64,000 nt of DNA, from positions 763,659 through 827,658 of the forward strand of contig NZ_CP038033.1 of NCBI RefSeq assembly GCF_004421105.1. The letters run 5' to 3'. Source of the stretch: Nitrosococcus wardiae. Its GTDB lineage: Bacteria; Pseudomonadota; Gammaproteobacteria; Nitrosococcales; Nitrosococcaceae. Position 1 is the first letter of the stretch, and each line of letters starts with the position of its first letter. Made by a program: the position numbers and the translations under genes. Under the pieces are notes generated by a model. That model was given only the letters and a program-made list of their open reading frames with translations. It searched no databases and was not told the origin of the DNA. Of the stretch, positions 1 through 9,555 are shown in pieces.

Positions 1-1067
1 ATACTCTCTGCAAGCAGCATGAGGGGTGGAACAGTCGTTTCATAAGCTTGGCGTAAAATACCCAAATCCAGCACACCCTCAATGTCACTAATCCTAAGAT
101 CCGAGATATATCCTTCCGCGAAAGCAGTCCAACTTCGCTTGGTCAGCAGAACATGCGTAGTGACTAATCCTTGGTGTTGGATATGGATCAATCGATCCAG
201 ATACTCATCAGAGGGGATGCGATCACCTTTTGTCGAGTTCACTTCTGGAGTAACCGGCACCAAGTTCCAGAGTTGATTGTGGGCTACAAAGGACCACGGT
301 AAAAAATGGTCTAGAGCAAAACCCCGAGAATTAAGAGGCTTGTCAGTGTAGATACAATTCAAATGCTTTGTTTCTATCACAACCCGCCAGAACTCTCTTT
401 GTTTTCGCATATCCTGCCGCGCCGGAGGTGGTGATAGCTTGCTGGATATGGCTGGTACGTTTGGATTACGTCGCTGAAGATAGCAAAGCCACTCCCAATG
501 CATCCAGCCCTGGATGACGCCAATGTTTGTCTTCAAGTAAGCCAACCAATCAGGATGAAATTCTATTGTCTCCTCATCACGAAAACGATACAGCGGCCGG
601 ATTTCATCAAAATATTCTTCCGCAAGCTGTTCTATCAAGGCATTCTTTTTCGTATCTGAAACCCCCTTCAACTCCCTCTCAAAGAAAGGGGCAAGCAATC
701 GGTAAGGTACATAGCGCAAAAGCATCCAATCAGAACCGGCGGGATTTTCCTCGCTGATGCGAGTTCGCAACTGTTCCGCGTTCTTACCCTCTTCTCTAGG
801 GATGCGGAGTGCATCAAGAAAGCAAGAAATACGATCCTGAGAGCCGAACGAGAGCCTGAAGAAGGCGTGTGGATACCATGCGATGCGGAGCATTTCCACT
901 CCAACTTCATTGAGCTGAATAGATGCCCTTTCGAAATTGGAAGCAATGAGAGAATGAATAGCGCCTTGGAAGAATAGGAACTTGTATGAATTGGTCGCAT
1001 CCCTGAACAGCCTACATAATGCTGAAATATCGAGATCACGTTCCGATGGTAGTAGGTGGGCACTCAT
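1..1067 (-). CDS. HNH endonuclease domain protein (partial, runs off left edge)
   Basis: The reading frame is open from the ATG at 1067 to the window edge, giving 355 codons with no stop. Residues 252-280 hold an HNH nuclease signature: ALDHFLPW with D253-H254, then LWNLVPV with N268, then N277 and K280. The first 220 residues are mainly helical and I do not recognise a family in them. The start codon overlaps the stop of the upstream HIT gene as ATGA (1064-1067), so the two are almost certainly translated together. HNH domains of this kind cut DNA in restriction and other defence systems and in mobile elements. The role here is inferred from context and the C-terminus is not visible. Confidence 0.8.
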   Translation of the reverse strand, partial: MSAHLLPSERDLDISALCRLFRDATNSYKFLFFQGAIHSLIASNFERASIQLNEVGVEMLRIAWYPHAFFRLSFGSQDRISCFLDALRIPREEGKNAEQLRTRISEENPAGSDWMLLRYVPYRLLAPFFERELKGVSDTKKNALIEQLAEEYFDEIRPLYRFRDEETIEFHPDWLAYLKTNIGVIQGWMHWEWLCYLQRRNPNVPAISSKLSPPPARQDMRKQREFWRVVIETKHLNCIYTDKPLNSRGFALDHFLPWSFVAHNQLWNLVPVTPEVNSTKGDRIPSDEYLDRLIHIQHQGLVTTHVLLTKRSWTAFAEGYISDLRISDIEGVLDLGILRQAYETTVPPLMLLAES

Positions 1068-1465
1068 TTCGACCAATAATCTGCTTTACCGGGAAAGATC
1101 CAACGGACCCCCCCTCGTGGATCTTTCTGGTCACCCTTATAGCGGGGAATCAGGTGCATGTGCAGATGTAGCACAGTCTGCCCCGCTGCTGCTCCATCAT
1201 TGATGCCAAGGTTGTAACCATCTGGGGCTAATTCAGTATCGAGCTTTATCTTAGCAAGCTGTAACGCCCGTTGCATATCGGCCCATTCTGACTCTGAGAG
1301 TTCAGCCAGATAAGATAGATGACGACGCGGAATAATCAGGGTATGGCCTGGTGAAACCGGATAGAGATCCCGGATGACAAGCACGTGCGTGATCTCATGG
1401 ACGATACGGATCGCCGGCAAGCTACAGAATGGACAACCTGTCTCTATTCCTTTTATTTCCACCAA
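1064..1465 (-). CDS. HIT family (histidine triad) nucleotide-binding protein
   Basis: A 133-residue histidine-triad protein. The catalytic H-x-H-x-H is H100-L-H102-M-H104 in HLHMHLIPRYKGD, followed by a conserved PRGGVRWIFP tail. A CPFC pair lies at residues 11-14. Family members hydrolyse or transfer nucleotidyl groups, for example on dinucleoside polyphosphates or AMP conjugates. The start is TTG at 1465 or GTG at 1462; neither has a strong ribosome binding site, so the first residues are uncertain. It is the first gene of a leftward operon and overlaps the HNH nuclease gene by 4 bp, which suggests a function with that nuclease rather than plain housekeeping. Confidence 0.88.
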   Translation of the reverse strand: MVEIKGIETGCPFCSLPAIRIVHEITHVLVIRDLYPVSPGHTLIIPRRHLSYLAELSESEWADMQRALQLAKIKLDTELAPDGYNLGINDGAAAGQTVLHLHMHLIPRYKGDQKDPRGGVRWIFPGKADYWSK

Positions 1466-2013
1466 AGTCTACTTTAATCCAGCCATTTCTGAAAATTTCT
1501 TCAGAGTAGACATGAATTTTTTCATACTTATTTAAGAAGTCGATAAATTTTTTAAATTGTATTTATCCGATGGCCCTAATATCAATCGAGATCCAGTCTA
1601 TTTCTTACTATCCGCAGCTTTCGGAAATTCATAACTTATTTTAAGAGTCGGTGACGATATCTAGAATTAATTTGTATCTAAAAGTATTATTACGTACATA
1701 ATTTGCGACTCTTTAGTGACTAATCCACTAGGCAACCCCTCTAAGAGAGCTGCATACCCCCGCTGTTATTTTTTTAAGAAATTACCCAATCAATCTCATT
1801 GCAGTGGACTTACCTGATGCATGAACACATAGATATCAATATGCCTCCAAAAGCATACACACCTGTAAAAGACCCAAAACAAGACCTTATTTTTTGCAAG
1901 AGCCGTCGCTCATTGCCCGTAAAGTAGTCTGCAGGTGGCGAAACAACCTACCAAGTATACTAGGAATAAGATTTTATCCAGACAATAGGCAAAAAGGTTG
2001 ACCGTCACTGGCT
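1466..2013. other. AT-rich intergenic DNA upstream of the HIT-HNH pair
   Basis: No gene could be supported here. The stretch is visibly AT-rich compared with the rest of the window. A short inverted repeat, GTCTACT at 1467-1473 and AGTAGAC at 1505-1511, sits directly upstream of the HIT start and could be an operator or leader hairpin. Confidence 0.4.
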
Positions 2014-2265
2014 ATGGGCAAGCGGGAGCGCAGGTTAATCAACGAAGAGAAACTGATTGAGTGCTGGATCACCATCTACCCGGAATTGCTATGGCCCAAG
2101 CTGGTGTTGGGGCGTTACTTTACTGGACAAATTGATCCAGGGTTAACGCATGAAATTGGTTTGGAGATGACTTTAACCCAACCTTCTATTCCATTGTGCT
2201 CTCAGCCCCGGTCTCCTATGGCAAGTTATCGAAGCTTATGCCTGATACCAATTTGCAGTTTATAA
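2014..2265 (+). pseudogene. fragment resembling an AbiEi-type antitoxin
   Basis: The first ~45 residues contain KLIECWITIYPELLWPKLVL followed by GRYF. This resembles the conserved W-x4-YP-x4-RPKLLLGRY core of type IV AbiEi-family antitoxins, as I remember that family. The rest of the 83-residue frame shows no family features, and there is no partner nuclease gene nearby. It is best read as a broken piece of an antitoxin gene. The identification rests on one motif only. Confidence 0.3.
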
Positions 2266-2396
2266 GGTAGAATAAAAAAGCCAAGGGTGTTTGCGTACAG
2301 GCTTTCCTTATATGAAAACTACTTCTTGTAATGCAAATTGGTATGAATGCTCGTTACAAGGAAATAAATAGGGGGGGACTATTTTTTTGCAAAGAT

Positions 2397-3503
2397 CTAA
2401 CCTTTACTGAGGTATGTCCCCATTTCATTGGGAGGACGATATTGTGGATCCTCCAGCTGTTTATCATGGAAGGACCCATCGGTCCATTCATTCCCAAACT
2501 TGAGCTGCCCTAGGGGACGATAAAACCGCGTGCGCCGGCGGGGAAAAAATCGATAGATTCCCAGCAAGAACTGGCGATAGGAATCGGTAATCGGCGAGAG
2601 GATGGCTGTAGCAGGTGGCGACGGCAGGCTCTTAAAGGCAAGCCCTGCCTCTTGCGCTTTTTGCATTATCCAGGCCGAGCTAATCTCAGCGAGGGGCTGA
2701 TTTGTATAACCGCCGCCGACATCCGAATGCGCCCCAGGGAACCATCGCTGCTCCATCTTCTGGCGAGGCTCCGCTTCGGGTGTCCAGAGCGTTGGTTCGT
2801 AATCCAGTCGGTGCTCGTCAACCGCCACCGCGTGGTACGCATGGGAAACGACTCTACTCAGTTTTGTATCGTGGAATGAATATCGCTCGTTATTGAAATT
2901 GGCCACGAGCTGCATCGAGATCAGCGGAATACCGAGCCTTCCGACCGTATCCCAAACTCCAAGAAAGATGGTCGGCTTCTCCCAAGTGCCCGGCCGTGAG
3001 TTCTTCTCACGAAAGGAGATCGCTGCCGGCGAATCCGGTGAGGGATCACGTGCTCGGTAGATCTCATAGGCTTGCTGGACCAGATCGTGTTTAATCAGTT
3101 GATCCAACTCCCTTTCGATTTGTTCCGGTGTTTTTCCCTGAATATTCAGCGTGGGCAGAATTCCTTTTTTAAGTAGTCCGCATTTTCGTATCAGGCCGGC
3201 AAGACTCCGCGCCGTATATGCGCCGCGACTGAATCCAAAAAGGAAAATGCGATCCCCCTCCTCATAGGTCGAGGTCAAGTAGGCATACCCTTGCTGGATA
3301 TTCCTGCTAAGACCAAAACCAAAGGCACCCCTAATTCGCTCATATCTGTCGGCCCCTACCCCCACATCGTACCATTTTTGCTGAATCGTACCGCCGGGCG
3401 TTTGTTCCGAAATGGACTGATAAAGTTGAAATACATTGGTGCCATTCCCCTTCTCAGCAGAATTCCATGTGCCATCAAAGCAAATAACGAGATGCTTAGA
3501 CAT
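2397..3503 (-). CDS. DUF2235 domain alpha/beta hydrolase
   Basis: A 368-residue protein with the DUF2235 hallmarks: CFDGTWN at residues 8-14, the nucleophile elbow GFSRGAYTAR with Ser92, and an AHSDVGGGY block in the second half carrying the acidic and histidine positions. The family is a serine hydrolase fold that includes Tle1-type phospholipase effectors of type VI secretion and stand-alone cytosolic enzymes. No signal peptide, VgrG, PAAR or immunity gene is seen, so an effector role is not supported. It appears to be a single-gene transcription unit and the substrate is unknown. Confidence 0.85.
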   Translation of the reverse strand: MSKHLVICFDGTWNSAEKGNGTNVFQLYQSISEQTPGGTIQQKWYDVGVGADRYERIRGAFGFGLSRNIQQGYAYLTSTYEEGDRIFLFGFSRGAYTARSLAGLIRKCGLLKKGILPTLNIQGKTPEQIERELDQLIKHDLVQQAYEIYRARDPSPDSPAAISFREKNSRPGTWEKPTIFLGVWDTVGRLGIPLISMQLVANFNNERYSFHDTKLSRVVSHAYHAVAVDEHRLDYEPTLWTPEAEPRQKMEQRWFPGAHSDVGGGYTNQPLAEISSAWIMQKAQEAGLAFKSLPSPPATAILSPITDSYRQFLLGIYRFFPRRRTRFYRPLGQLKFGNEWTDGSFHDKQLEDPQYRPPNEMGTYLSKG

Positions 3504-3897
3504 GGTAGGGTCTCCTGTTCTTCTTTTTTAATTTGCCCAGCCTGGAATCGATTCCAACGGTCATGGGCGTGGAACGCTGAGTGTAACCTATAGCATTTCC
3601 CGTTTAAATGAAGTCTAAGGAGCTTGGGGTCAGCGTGATAAGAGAGGCTGTCAATCCATCCCTGGAAGCTCGACGTCGGCTTGCCACGCCAGGCTTTCCT
3701 GCCTGGCGAGCAAGTCAGTCCAGCCCGCCCCTTCCTGGGACGGGCGCTCACTGGGCTAAGTGAATCCACTGGACCCACGCTCCCGGCTCACCCTTGCCGC
3801 TAACGGTCTAGTCTCACCGGCCCCATGGCCAACTGAGTTCTATCTAAATGGATATTCTTATCCAGTCCGCGGCTTTCGTTCAGAATTCCCAGTAATT
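3504..3897. other. Intergenic DNA with two GC-rich hairpins
   Basis: No coding sequence is supported. Two adjacent stem-loops stand out: a perfect 8-bp stem CGCCAGGC/GCCTGGCG at 3687-3708 with a 6-nt loop, and an interrupted GCCCG-CCC/GGG-CGGGC stem at 3723-3745. Neither is followed by a T-tract, so they look more like REP-type elements than terminators. Confidence 0.45.
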
Positions 3898-4323
3898 TCA
3901 AGGTGCAGGATCGAGACCTCCCATACGGCAAACTTCCCGCCATTCATCTTCGGTGACGGGCTGCACGGAAAGCCGCACGGAGGTGACGAGGGCCATCTTG
4001 GCAAGCTTTGGATTGGCCTTGATCTCCCTCAAGGAGACCGGCTTTGGCATATCATACAGCGCCCGGACATCCACACATTCCCAGCGGGGGTCCTCGGTGG
4101 TTGAATCCGGATGGGCCGGCTTGCAGACCTCAATAATGCCCACCACCTCTAGTCCCTTGTTAGAATGGTAGAAGAAGCCTTTGTCACTAAGCTTCATGGC
4201 GCGCATGTTGTTGCGGGCTTGGTAATTGCGCACGCCATCCCATTCCTCTCCGGCGGCACCCTTTTTCTTCTGATCCTCCCAGGACCATTTGGAGGGCTCG
4301 GATTTAAACAGCCAGTAGGACAC
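3898..4323 (-). CDS. EVE domain-containing protein
   Basis: A 141-residue single-domain protein that starts MSYWLFKSEPSKWSWED and contains WDGVRNYQARNNMR and FFYHSN, which are typical of the EVE/PUA-like fold (thymocyte nuclear protein 1 group). EVE domains are thought to recognise modified bases in nucleic acids. Length and start match the family. Stand-alone copies are common in proteobacterial genomes and their target is not established, so no specific role is given. Confidence 0.9.
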   Translation of the reverse strand: MSYWLFKSEPSKWSWEDQKKKGAAGEEWDGVRNYQARNNMRAMKLSDKGFFYHSNKGLEVVGIIEVCKPAHPDSTTEDPRWECVDVRALYDMPKPVSLREIKANPKLAKMALVTSVRLSVQPVTEDEWREVCRMGGLDPAP

Positions 4324-4429
4324 AGGACTTTCTTCGGGCTTTAAGTTCAGGGACGGATTTGGAGCAGCAAACTCAGCCTACTAACCTACTATCGTATTTA
4401 TATTCATTTAGTGCTAGCCTGATTTTTTT

Positions 4430-4564
4430 ACCACCAAGACACAAAGGTGGGGGAATCTCAGTCAGTTTGGAGAAATTGATGGATTGGCTCATTGCTAACG
4501 GAGCAAATTATTTCAAGCTATTTAACTGTTTGATTTATTTGTGATCTTAGTGCCTTTGTGGTGA
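4430..4564. repeat. Imperfect inverted repeat of the CACAAAGG type
   Basis: ACCACCAAGACACAAAGGTG at 4430-4449 is mirrored by CTTAGTGCCTTTGTGGTGA at 4546-4564, about 95 bp apart. Sequences of this kind (accacnaagacacaaagg and its complement) are widespread intergenic repeats in proteobacteria. The DNA between them has no gene. The stretch 4324-4654 as a whole is otherwise empty. Confidence 0.5.
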
Positions 4565-4654
4565 TCTCATGAATTATCCAGGCTCGGGCTAAACGCTAGG
4601 GCGCTCTCGAAATACTGGACTGGAAATATAGATAAAAGGCAAGGATTTATAGCT

Positions 4655-4731
4655 TGGTCGGGGTGAGAGGATTTGAACCTCCGGCCCCTGCCTCCCGAAG
4701 ACAGTGCTCTACCAAGCTGAGCTACACCCCG
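4655..4731 (-). tRNA. tRNA-Pro (CGG)
   Basis: The minus strand folds as a full cloverleaf. The acceptor stem is CGGGGTG paired with CACCCCG, the D-arm is GCTCAGCTTGGTAGAGC, the anticodon arm is CTGTC-TTCGGGA-GGCAG with anticodon CGG, and the T-arm contains GGTTCAAATCC. The CCA tail is encoded (TGG at 4655-4657 on the plus strand). It lies 5 bp downstream of ispB on the same strand. Confidence 0.96.
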
Positions 4732-4736
4732 ATGTA

Positions 4737-5705
4737 TCAGTAGGTCCGATAGACCGCAAACTTCGCTAAATTCAATAAGGCCTCTTGATAGGGCGAAGCG
4801 GGAATTTTTTTAATTGCTTGTATCGCCTTTTCAGCCTCGCGGCGAGCCGCTTCCGCAGTGTACGCGATAGCGCCGCTCGATTCAATGGCCTCGATCACTT
4901 CAGCTAAGTTATCACGGCCCCCGCCCTCAATTGCATTGCGGATAACCTTAGCGTGGGAGGGAATACCGTTGCGCATAGCATAGATAAGCGGCAGCGTCGG
5001 CTTGCCTTCGGCCAAATCATCGCCAATATTCTTGCCTAAATCGTCACTGGAAGCACTATAATCCAGCACATCATCGGTGAGCTGAAAAGCCGTTCCCAAA
5101 TGCATACCATAGACGGCCATTGCTTCTTCCTCAGCGGCTGGCCGGCAGGACAAAACCGCCCCGAGTTGGGTAGCCGCCTCAAACAACTTGGCGGTCTTGC
5201 TGCGGATAACATCCAAATACCGCTCTTCGGTGGTCTCCGGGTCATGACAGTTGAGGAGCTGCATCACCTCACCTTCAGCGATGGTATTAGTGGTTCGGGC
5301 GAGAATCTCCATGACCCGCATGCTATTGACATCCACCATCATCTCGAAGGCGCGGGAGTAGAGGAAATCGCCTACCAGTACGCTCGCTTCACTACCCCAG
5401 ATGCTATTGGCTGTTTTTTGCCCCCGCCGCAACTCCGAAGAATCCACCACATCGTCATGGAGCAAAGTCGCCGTGTGAATGAACTCAATAATGGTAGCGA
5501 TATCAATATGGCATGAGCCTTGATAATCAAAGGCGCGGGCACTCAATAGGACCACCACCGGGCGCAAACGCTTGCCGCCGCTGTTGATAATATAATGTCC
5601 TAGCTGATTGATGAGCACCACATCAGAATGCAGCCGTTTCTGGATCAAGGCATTAACGGCCTGCATATCATCAGCAATTAGATCGTAGGTGGACTGTATA
5701 TCCAA
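4737..5705 (-). CDS. ispB: Octaprenyl diphosphate synthase
   Basis: A 322-residue trans-polyprenyl diphosphate synthase. The first aspartate-rich motif is LLHDDVVD (D84, D85, D88) followed by the substrate-binding SSELRRGQ, and the second is LTDDVLDYS around residue 210. It condenses isopentenyl diphosphate onto farnesyl diphosphate to make the ubiquinone side chain. It sits divergently from rplU-rpmA-obgE, the usual gammaproteobacterial arrangement, which supports ispB over other prenyl synthases. Length is normal for the family. Confidence 0.95.
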   Translation of the reverse strand: MDIQSTYDLIADDMQAVNALIQKRLHSDVVLINQLGHYIINSGGKRLRPVVVLLSARAFDYQGSCHIDIATIIEFIHTATLLHDDVVDSSELRRGQKTANSIWGSEASVLVGDFLYSRAFEMMVDVNSMRVMEILARTTNTIAEGEVMQLLNCHDPETTEERYLDVIRSKTAKLFEAATQLGAVLSCRPAAEEEAMAVYGMHLGTAFQLTDDVLDYSASSDDLGKNIGDDLAEGKPTLPLIYAMRNGIPSHAKVIRNAIEGGGRDNLAEVIEAIESSGAIAYTAEAARREAEKAIQAIKKIPASPYQEALLNLAKFAVYRTY

Positions 5706-5792
5706 GGGTATCTCAAAATTAAATAGGGCAAAACTTGCGCATGCTAGAAAGCGCCGCGTTCGGTGTCAAGTGACAATATCCTGACTATGCTT

Positions 5793-5864
5793 AATGCTTA
5801 AGCATTTTAGGCTGGCATATATTACACTATTTCCCTTGACCACTTGAATGAGTAATTTTAAAAT
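5793..5864 (+). promoter_or_regulatory. Putative rplU promoter and adjacent palindrome
   Basis: TTGACC at 5836-5841 and TAAAAT at 5859-5864 are separated by 17 bp, a good sigma-70 promoter pointing at rplU about 105 bp downstream. Just upstream is a perfect 14-bp palindrome, AATGCTTAAGCATT (5793-5806), lying between this promoter and ispB, which could be an operator for either side. Confidence 0.5.
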
Positions 5865-5969
5865 TGGGCGCTTAAATTATCGAACCATGCACTTAGCATG
5901 AAAGTGCTGAACTTTTACTCCCTTTCTTTCCACCGAGTGGGATAACCCAATTTTCAGGAAAGCACCATA

Positions 5970-6284
5970 ATGTACGCAGTCATTAAAACTGGCGGAAAGC
6001 AATACCGTGTCCAAGAAGGAGACACCCTCCGGGTGGAAAAAATCGACGCCGATGAAGGCGCCAATATTACACTCGATCAGGTGCTCCTGGTAGCTGATGG
6101 CGATAATATTCAGATCGGCACCCCCTATATTGAGGGTGGGAAGGTGAGTGCTACCGTCAAAAACCAAGGTCGCGGTGAAAAAATCAAGATCATTAAGCTC
6201 CGTCGCCGCAAACATCACCGTAAACAGATGGGACATCGTCAGTACTTTACGGAGTTGCAAATTGATAACATCTCTGCAGGTTGA
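5970..6284 (+). CDS. rplU: 50S ribosomal protein L21
   Basis: A 104-residue protein starting [14 protein letters not shown], the L21 signature, with the basic [19 protein letters not shown] segment that contacts 23S rRNA. It is the first gene of the rplU-rpmA unit, 19 bp before rpmA. Length and start match L21 proteins. Confidence 0.98.
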   Translation: MYAVIKTGGKQYRVQEGDTLRVEKIDADEGANITLDQVLLVADGDNIQIGTPYIEGGKVSATVKNQGRGEKIKIIKLRRRKHHRKQMGHRQYFTELQIDNISAG

Positions 6285-6303
6285 GGCGAGGTAAGGATAA
6301 GAT

Positions 6304-6561
6304 ATGGCACACAAAAAAGCAGGCGGCAGTTCCAGAAACGGTCGCGATTCCGAATCTAAACGTCTTGGAGTCAAACGATATGGCGGCCAACAGGTATTGG
6401 CCGGAAACATCCTGGTTCGGCAGCGGGGCACTCGCTTCCTAGCAGGAGTTAACGTAGGGACTGGCCGTGATCATACCTTGTTCGCCAAAGCGACAGGCAA
6501 AGTCCAATTCGCTAAAAGAGGTCCGAATAATCGCACCTACGTGGACATTATCGCAGAATAA
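6304..6561 (+). CDS. rpmA: 50S ribosomal protein L27
   Basis: An 85-residue protein starting [20 protein letters not shown], which is the flexible N-terminus of L27 that reaches the peptidyl transferase centre. No N-terminal cleavage extension of the Firmicute type is present. It follows rplU closely and is followed by a strong terminator at 6613-6634. Confidence 0.98.
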   Translation: MAHKKAGGSSRNGRDSESKRLGVKRYGGQQVLAGNILVRQRGTRFLAGVNVGTGRDHTLFAKATGKVQFAKRGPNNRTYVDIIAE

Positions 6562-6607
6562 AAGCTATGCCCACGGTGATGGGCAACATCTCCCATGCAT
6601 GCTATGA

Positions 6608-7696
<1,089 letters not shown>

Positions 7697-7713
7697 GAAT
7701 ACCGAGCCAGACC

Positions 7714-8841
7714 ATGAGCGACCATCGTAACCGTTTGATAGCTGCCCGCTGCTGGGTAGTTAAGGTGGGCAGCGCTTTACTCACCGCCAATGGCCGCGGT
7801 CTAGATAGCGAGTGTATTCGAGCGCTGGCCAACCACATTGCCAACCTCCGCAATCAGGGATATGCGGTGGTACTGGTCTCCTCAGGTTCGGTGGCCGCTG
7901 GCATGCAGCGGCTTGGTTGGCAACGGCGCCCCCGGGCCTTATATGAGCTACAAGCCGCCGCTGCAGTGGGCCAAATGGGGCTTATTCAAGCCTACGAGAG
8001 CCAATTTCAGCATCATGGCCAGCACACCGCACAAGTATTACTGACCCATGAGGATTTAGCTGACCGTAGCCGTTATCTTAATGCTCGCAGCACCTTGCGC
8101 ACCCTTTTACAACTGGGCGTTGTGCCCATTGTCAACGAAAACGATACTGTCGCTACAGAAGAAATCCGCTTCGGAGATAACGATACCTTATCGGCCCTGG
8201 TGGCTAACTTGGTAGAAGCGGAACTTTTGGTGATTCTCACGGATCAACCAGGTCTATTCGATGCCGACCCTCGGCACTACCCCAATGCTCGACTCATCCC
8301 CGAGGCAGCGGCTAATAACGCCGAACTCGATACTATGGCCAGCCCTGGAACGGGCGCCTTGGGACGCGGCGGCATGATTACCAAAGTTAGAGCAGCAAGG
8401 CGGGCTGCGCGCTCTGGCGCTATCACTATTATCGCCTCTGGTCAGGAACCCAACATCCTCCAACGGCTCGCCGCAGGGGAGGCCATTGGTACCCTGCTAT
8501 GGCCTGATACGGAGCCCCTTGCCGCCCGCAAGCAGTGGTTAGCGGGACAATTGCAAACTAAGGGGCGCTTGTGGCTGGATGCCGGTGCAGCCAAAGTGGT
8601 CCGCGAGGCGGGACGGAGTTTACTCCCAGTGGGGGTTATCGCTTGCGAAGGTCACTTTGCCCGTGGCGAGGTGGTCAGTTGCTTGGACCCGGAGGCCCGC
8701 GAAGTAGCCCGCGGCCTAGTGAATTACAATGCCGAGGAAACACGACGCATCCTCGGCCATGCCAGCAATCAGATTGAACAAATATTGGGTTATGTGGACG
8801 AAGAAGAACTCATTCACAGGGATAATCTAGTGCTACTCTAA
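7714..8841 (+). CDS. proB: Glutamate 5-kinase
   Basis: A 375-residue protein that catalyses the first step of proline synthesis, phosphorylating glutamate. The amino acid kinase domain covers about residues 1-260 ([41 protein letters not shown]). A C-terminal PUA domain follows ([20 protein letters not shown]). It sits directly after obgE on the same strand, a common gammaproteobacterial arrangement. The full length with PUA matches E. coli-type ProB. Confidence 0.97.
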   Translation: MSDHRNRLIAARCWVVKVGSALLTANGRGLDSECIRALANHIANLRNQGYAVVLVSSGSVAAGMQRLGWQRRPRALYELQAAAAVGQMGLIQAYESQFQHHGQHTAQVLLTHEDLADRSRYLNARSTLRTLLQLGVVPIVNENDTVATEEIRFGDNDTLSALVANLVEAELLVILTDQPGLFDADPRHYPNARLIPEAAANNAELDTMASPGTGALGRGGMITKVRAARRAARSGAITIIASGQEPNILQRLAAGEAIGTLLWPDTEPLAARKQWLAGQLQTKGRLWLDAGAAKVVREAGRSLLPVGVIACEGHFARGEVVSCLDPEAREVARGLVNYNAEETRRILGHASNQIEQILGYVDEEELIHRDNLVLL

Positions 8842-8926
8842 GGCTATTTAAGCCTCTATCTCGAAGGAGTGCACCCCCCCCAGCGAGAGTGGGAAACGTA
8901 GCTTTGCTGCGAGCGTGAGAGCCGCA

Positions 8927-9079
8927 TTACTTGCCTTTCGCCATGGATTCGCGTTTCACCGCCTCCCAGAGAAGAGTCTCTGCCAAATTGGAGAGGGGTC
9001 GATTCTGTTTCTTTGCCATCTTTACTAACTTGGCTCTTAACTCTGGGTCTATACGGATATTCAGGGTTTCCTTTGCCAT
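8927..9079 (-). CDS. Small ribbon-helix-helix DNA-binding protein
   Basis: A 50-residue protein, MAKETLNIRIDPELRAKLVK followed by a helix with NRPLSNLAETLLWEAV. The beta-strand (TLNIRIDPEL) and two helices are a textbook ribbon-helix-helix/CopG fold. It lies divergently from a decayed tnpB, with only about 40 bp between. A perfect TATAAT on the minus strand (9114-9119) gives it a plausible promoter inside that gap. It could be the transposase repressor of the element or an orphan antitoxin. Confidence 0.75.
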   Translation of the reverse strand: MAKETLNIRIDPELRAKLVKMAKKQNRPLSNLAETLLWEAVKRESMAKGK

Positions 9080-9095
9080 TGTTGGCTCGTATTCA

Positions 9096-9125
9096 TTGTG
9101 TTACTATGTGTCTATTATAACACAA
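9096..9125. promoter_or_regulatory. Inverted repeat, possible operator between RHH gene and tnpB
   Basis: TTGTGTTA (9096-9103) and TAACACAA (9118-9125) form a perfect 8-bp inverted repeat. It covers the minus-strand -10 box TATAAT at 9114-9119 and abuts the beginning of tnpB. A dimeric ribbon-helix-helix repressor bound here would control both directions. Confidence 0.4.
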
Positions 9126-9473
9126 TGGGCCTACAAGTTCAGGTTTTACCCCACATCCACACAAAAGCGGCAATTGGCCATTGAATTTGGCCATGCGCGT
9201 TTTGTGTGGAATTGAGCATTGGAAATCCGAATTAAGCCGTATAAAGAAAATGGCGAGTCTCTGAACAATAGGAGACTTAAGGATGTGGTGATTACCTCTA
9301 GCGGCTATAAGTCAGGCGCTCCCAAATACACTTACCGCGATAAAGCTTTCCACGATAGGGGTATTAACGCGGCCAAAAATGTTTTGAGGTCGGGTACGGC
9401 GGGGAACGCCGGAACCGATAAAGCGCGTGGAGCGGTAGAGACCCCAAGGGCCGTGGTCCTAGCTACCACCTGA
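9119..9473 (+). pseudogene. tnpB: Decayed IS200/IS605-family tnpB
   Basis: The N-terminus reads WAYKFRFYPTSTQKRQLAIE then FGHARFVWN, clearly TnpB, but the expected Trp codon after VWN is TGA. The frame then continues ALEIRIKPYKENGESLNNRR and jumps straight to the C-terminal HDRGINAAKNVLR block, so about 250 central residues with the RuvC core are deleted. No good start codon remains. The product would be inactive. The element lies between proB and rpsT and its right end comes within about 20 bp of the rpsT stop codon. Confidence 0.8.
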
Positions 9474-9500
9474 GGACTGCTAAGAAACGCGAATTTCCCA

Positions 9501-9538
9501 GACTAGCCAGGTGAGGAGGGACCAAACCGAAGCTAGTC
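9501..9538. repeat. Subterminal hairpin at the tnpB element right end
   Basis: GACTAGC at 9501-9507 pairs with GCTAGTC at 9532-9538. IS200/IS605 elements end in subterminal hairpins recognised by TnpA, so this probably marks the right end of the remnant. The surrounding DNA (9474-9550) is non-coding. Confidence 0.4.
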
Positions 9539-9555
9539 ATGGCGAAACTCCAAAA

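Noticed and set aside
668-1063. 131-codon minus-strand frame
   Set aside because: The true reading frame on this strand is the HNH protein, which is open across the whole stretch and overlaps the HIT stop; the other frame has no features.
4359-4544. 61-codon frame between the EVE gene and tRNA-Pro
   Set aside because: It crosses the dispersed repeat arms and shows no conserved sequence.
8931-9215. Plus-strand frame of 94 codons reading into tnpB
   Set aside because: Its first half is antisense to the RHH gene; only the last ~30 codons are the TnpB N-terminus, so it is not one gene.
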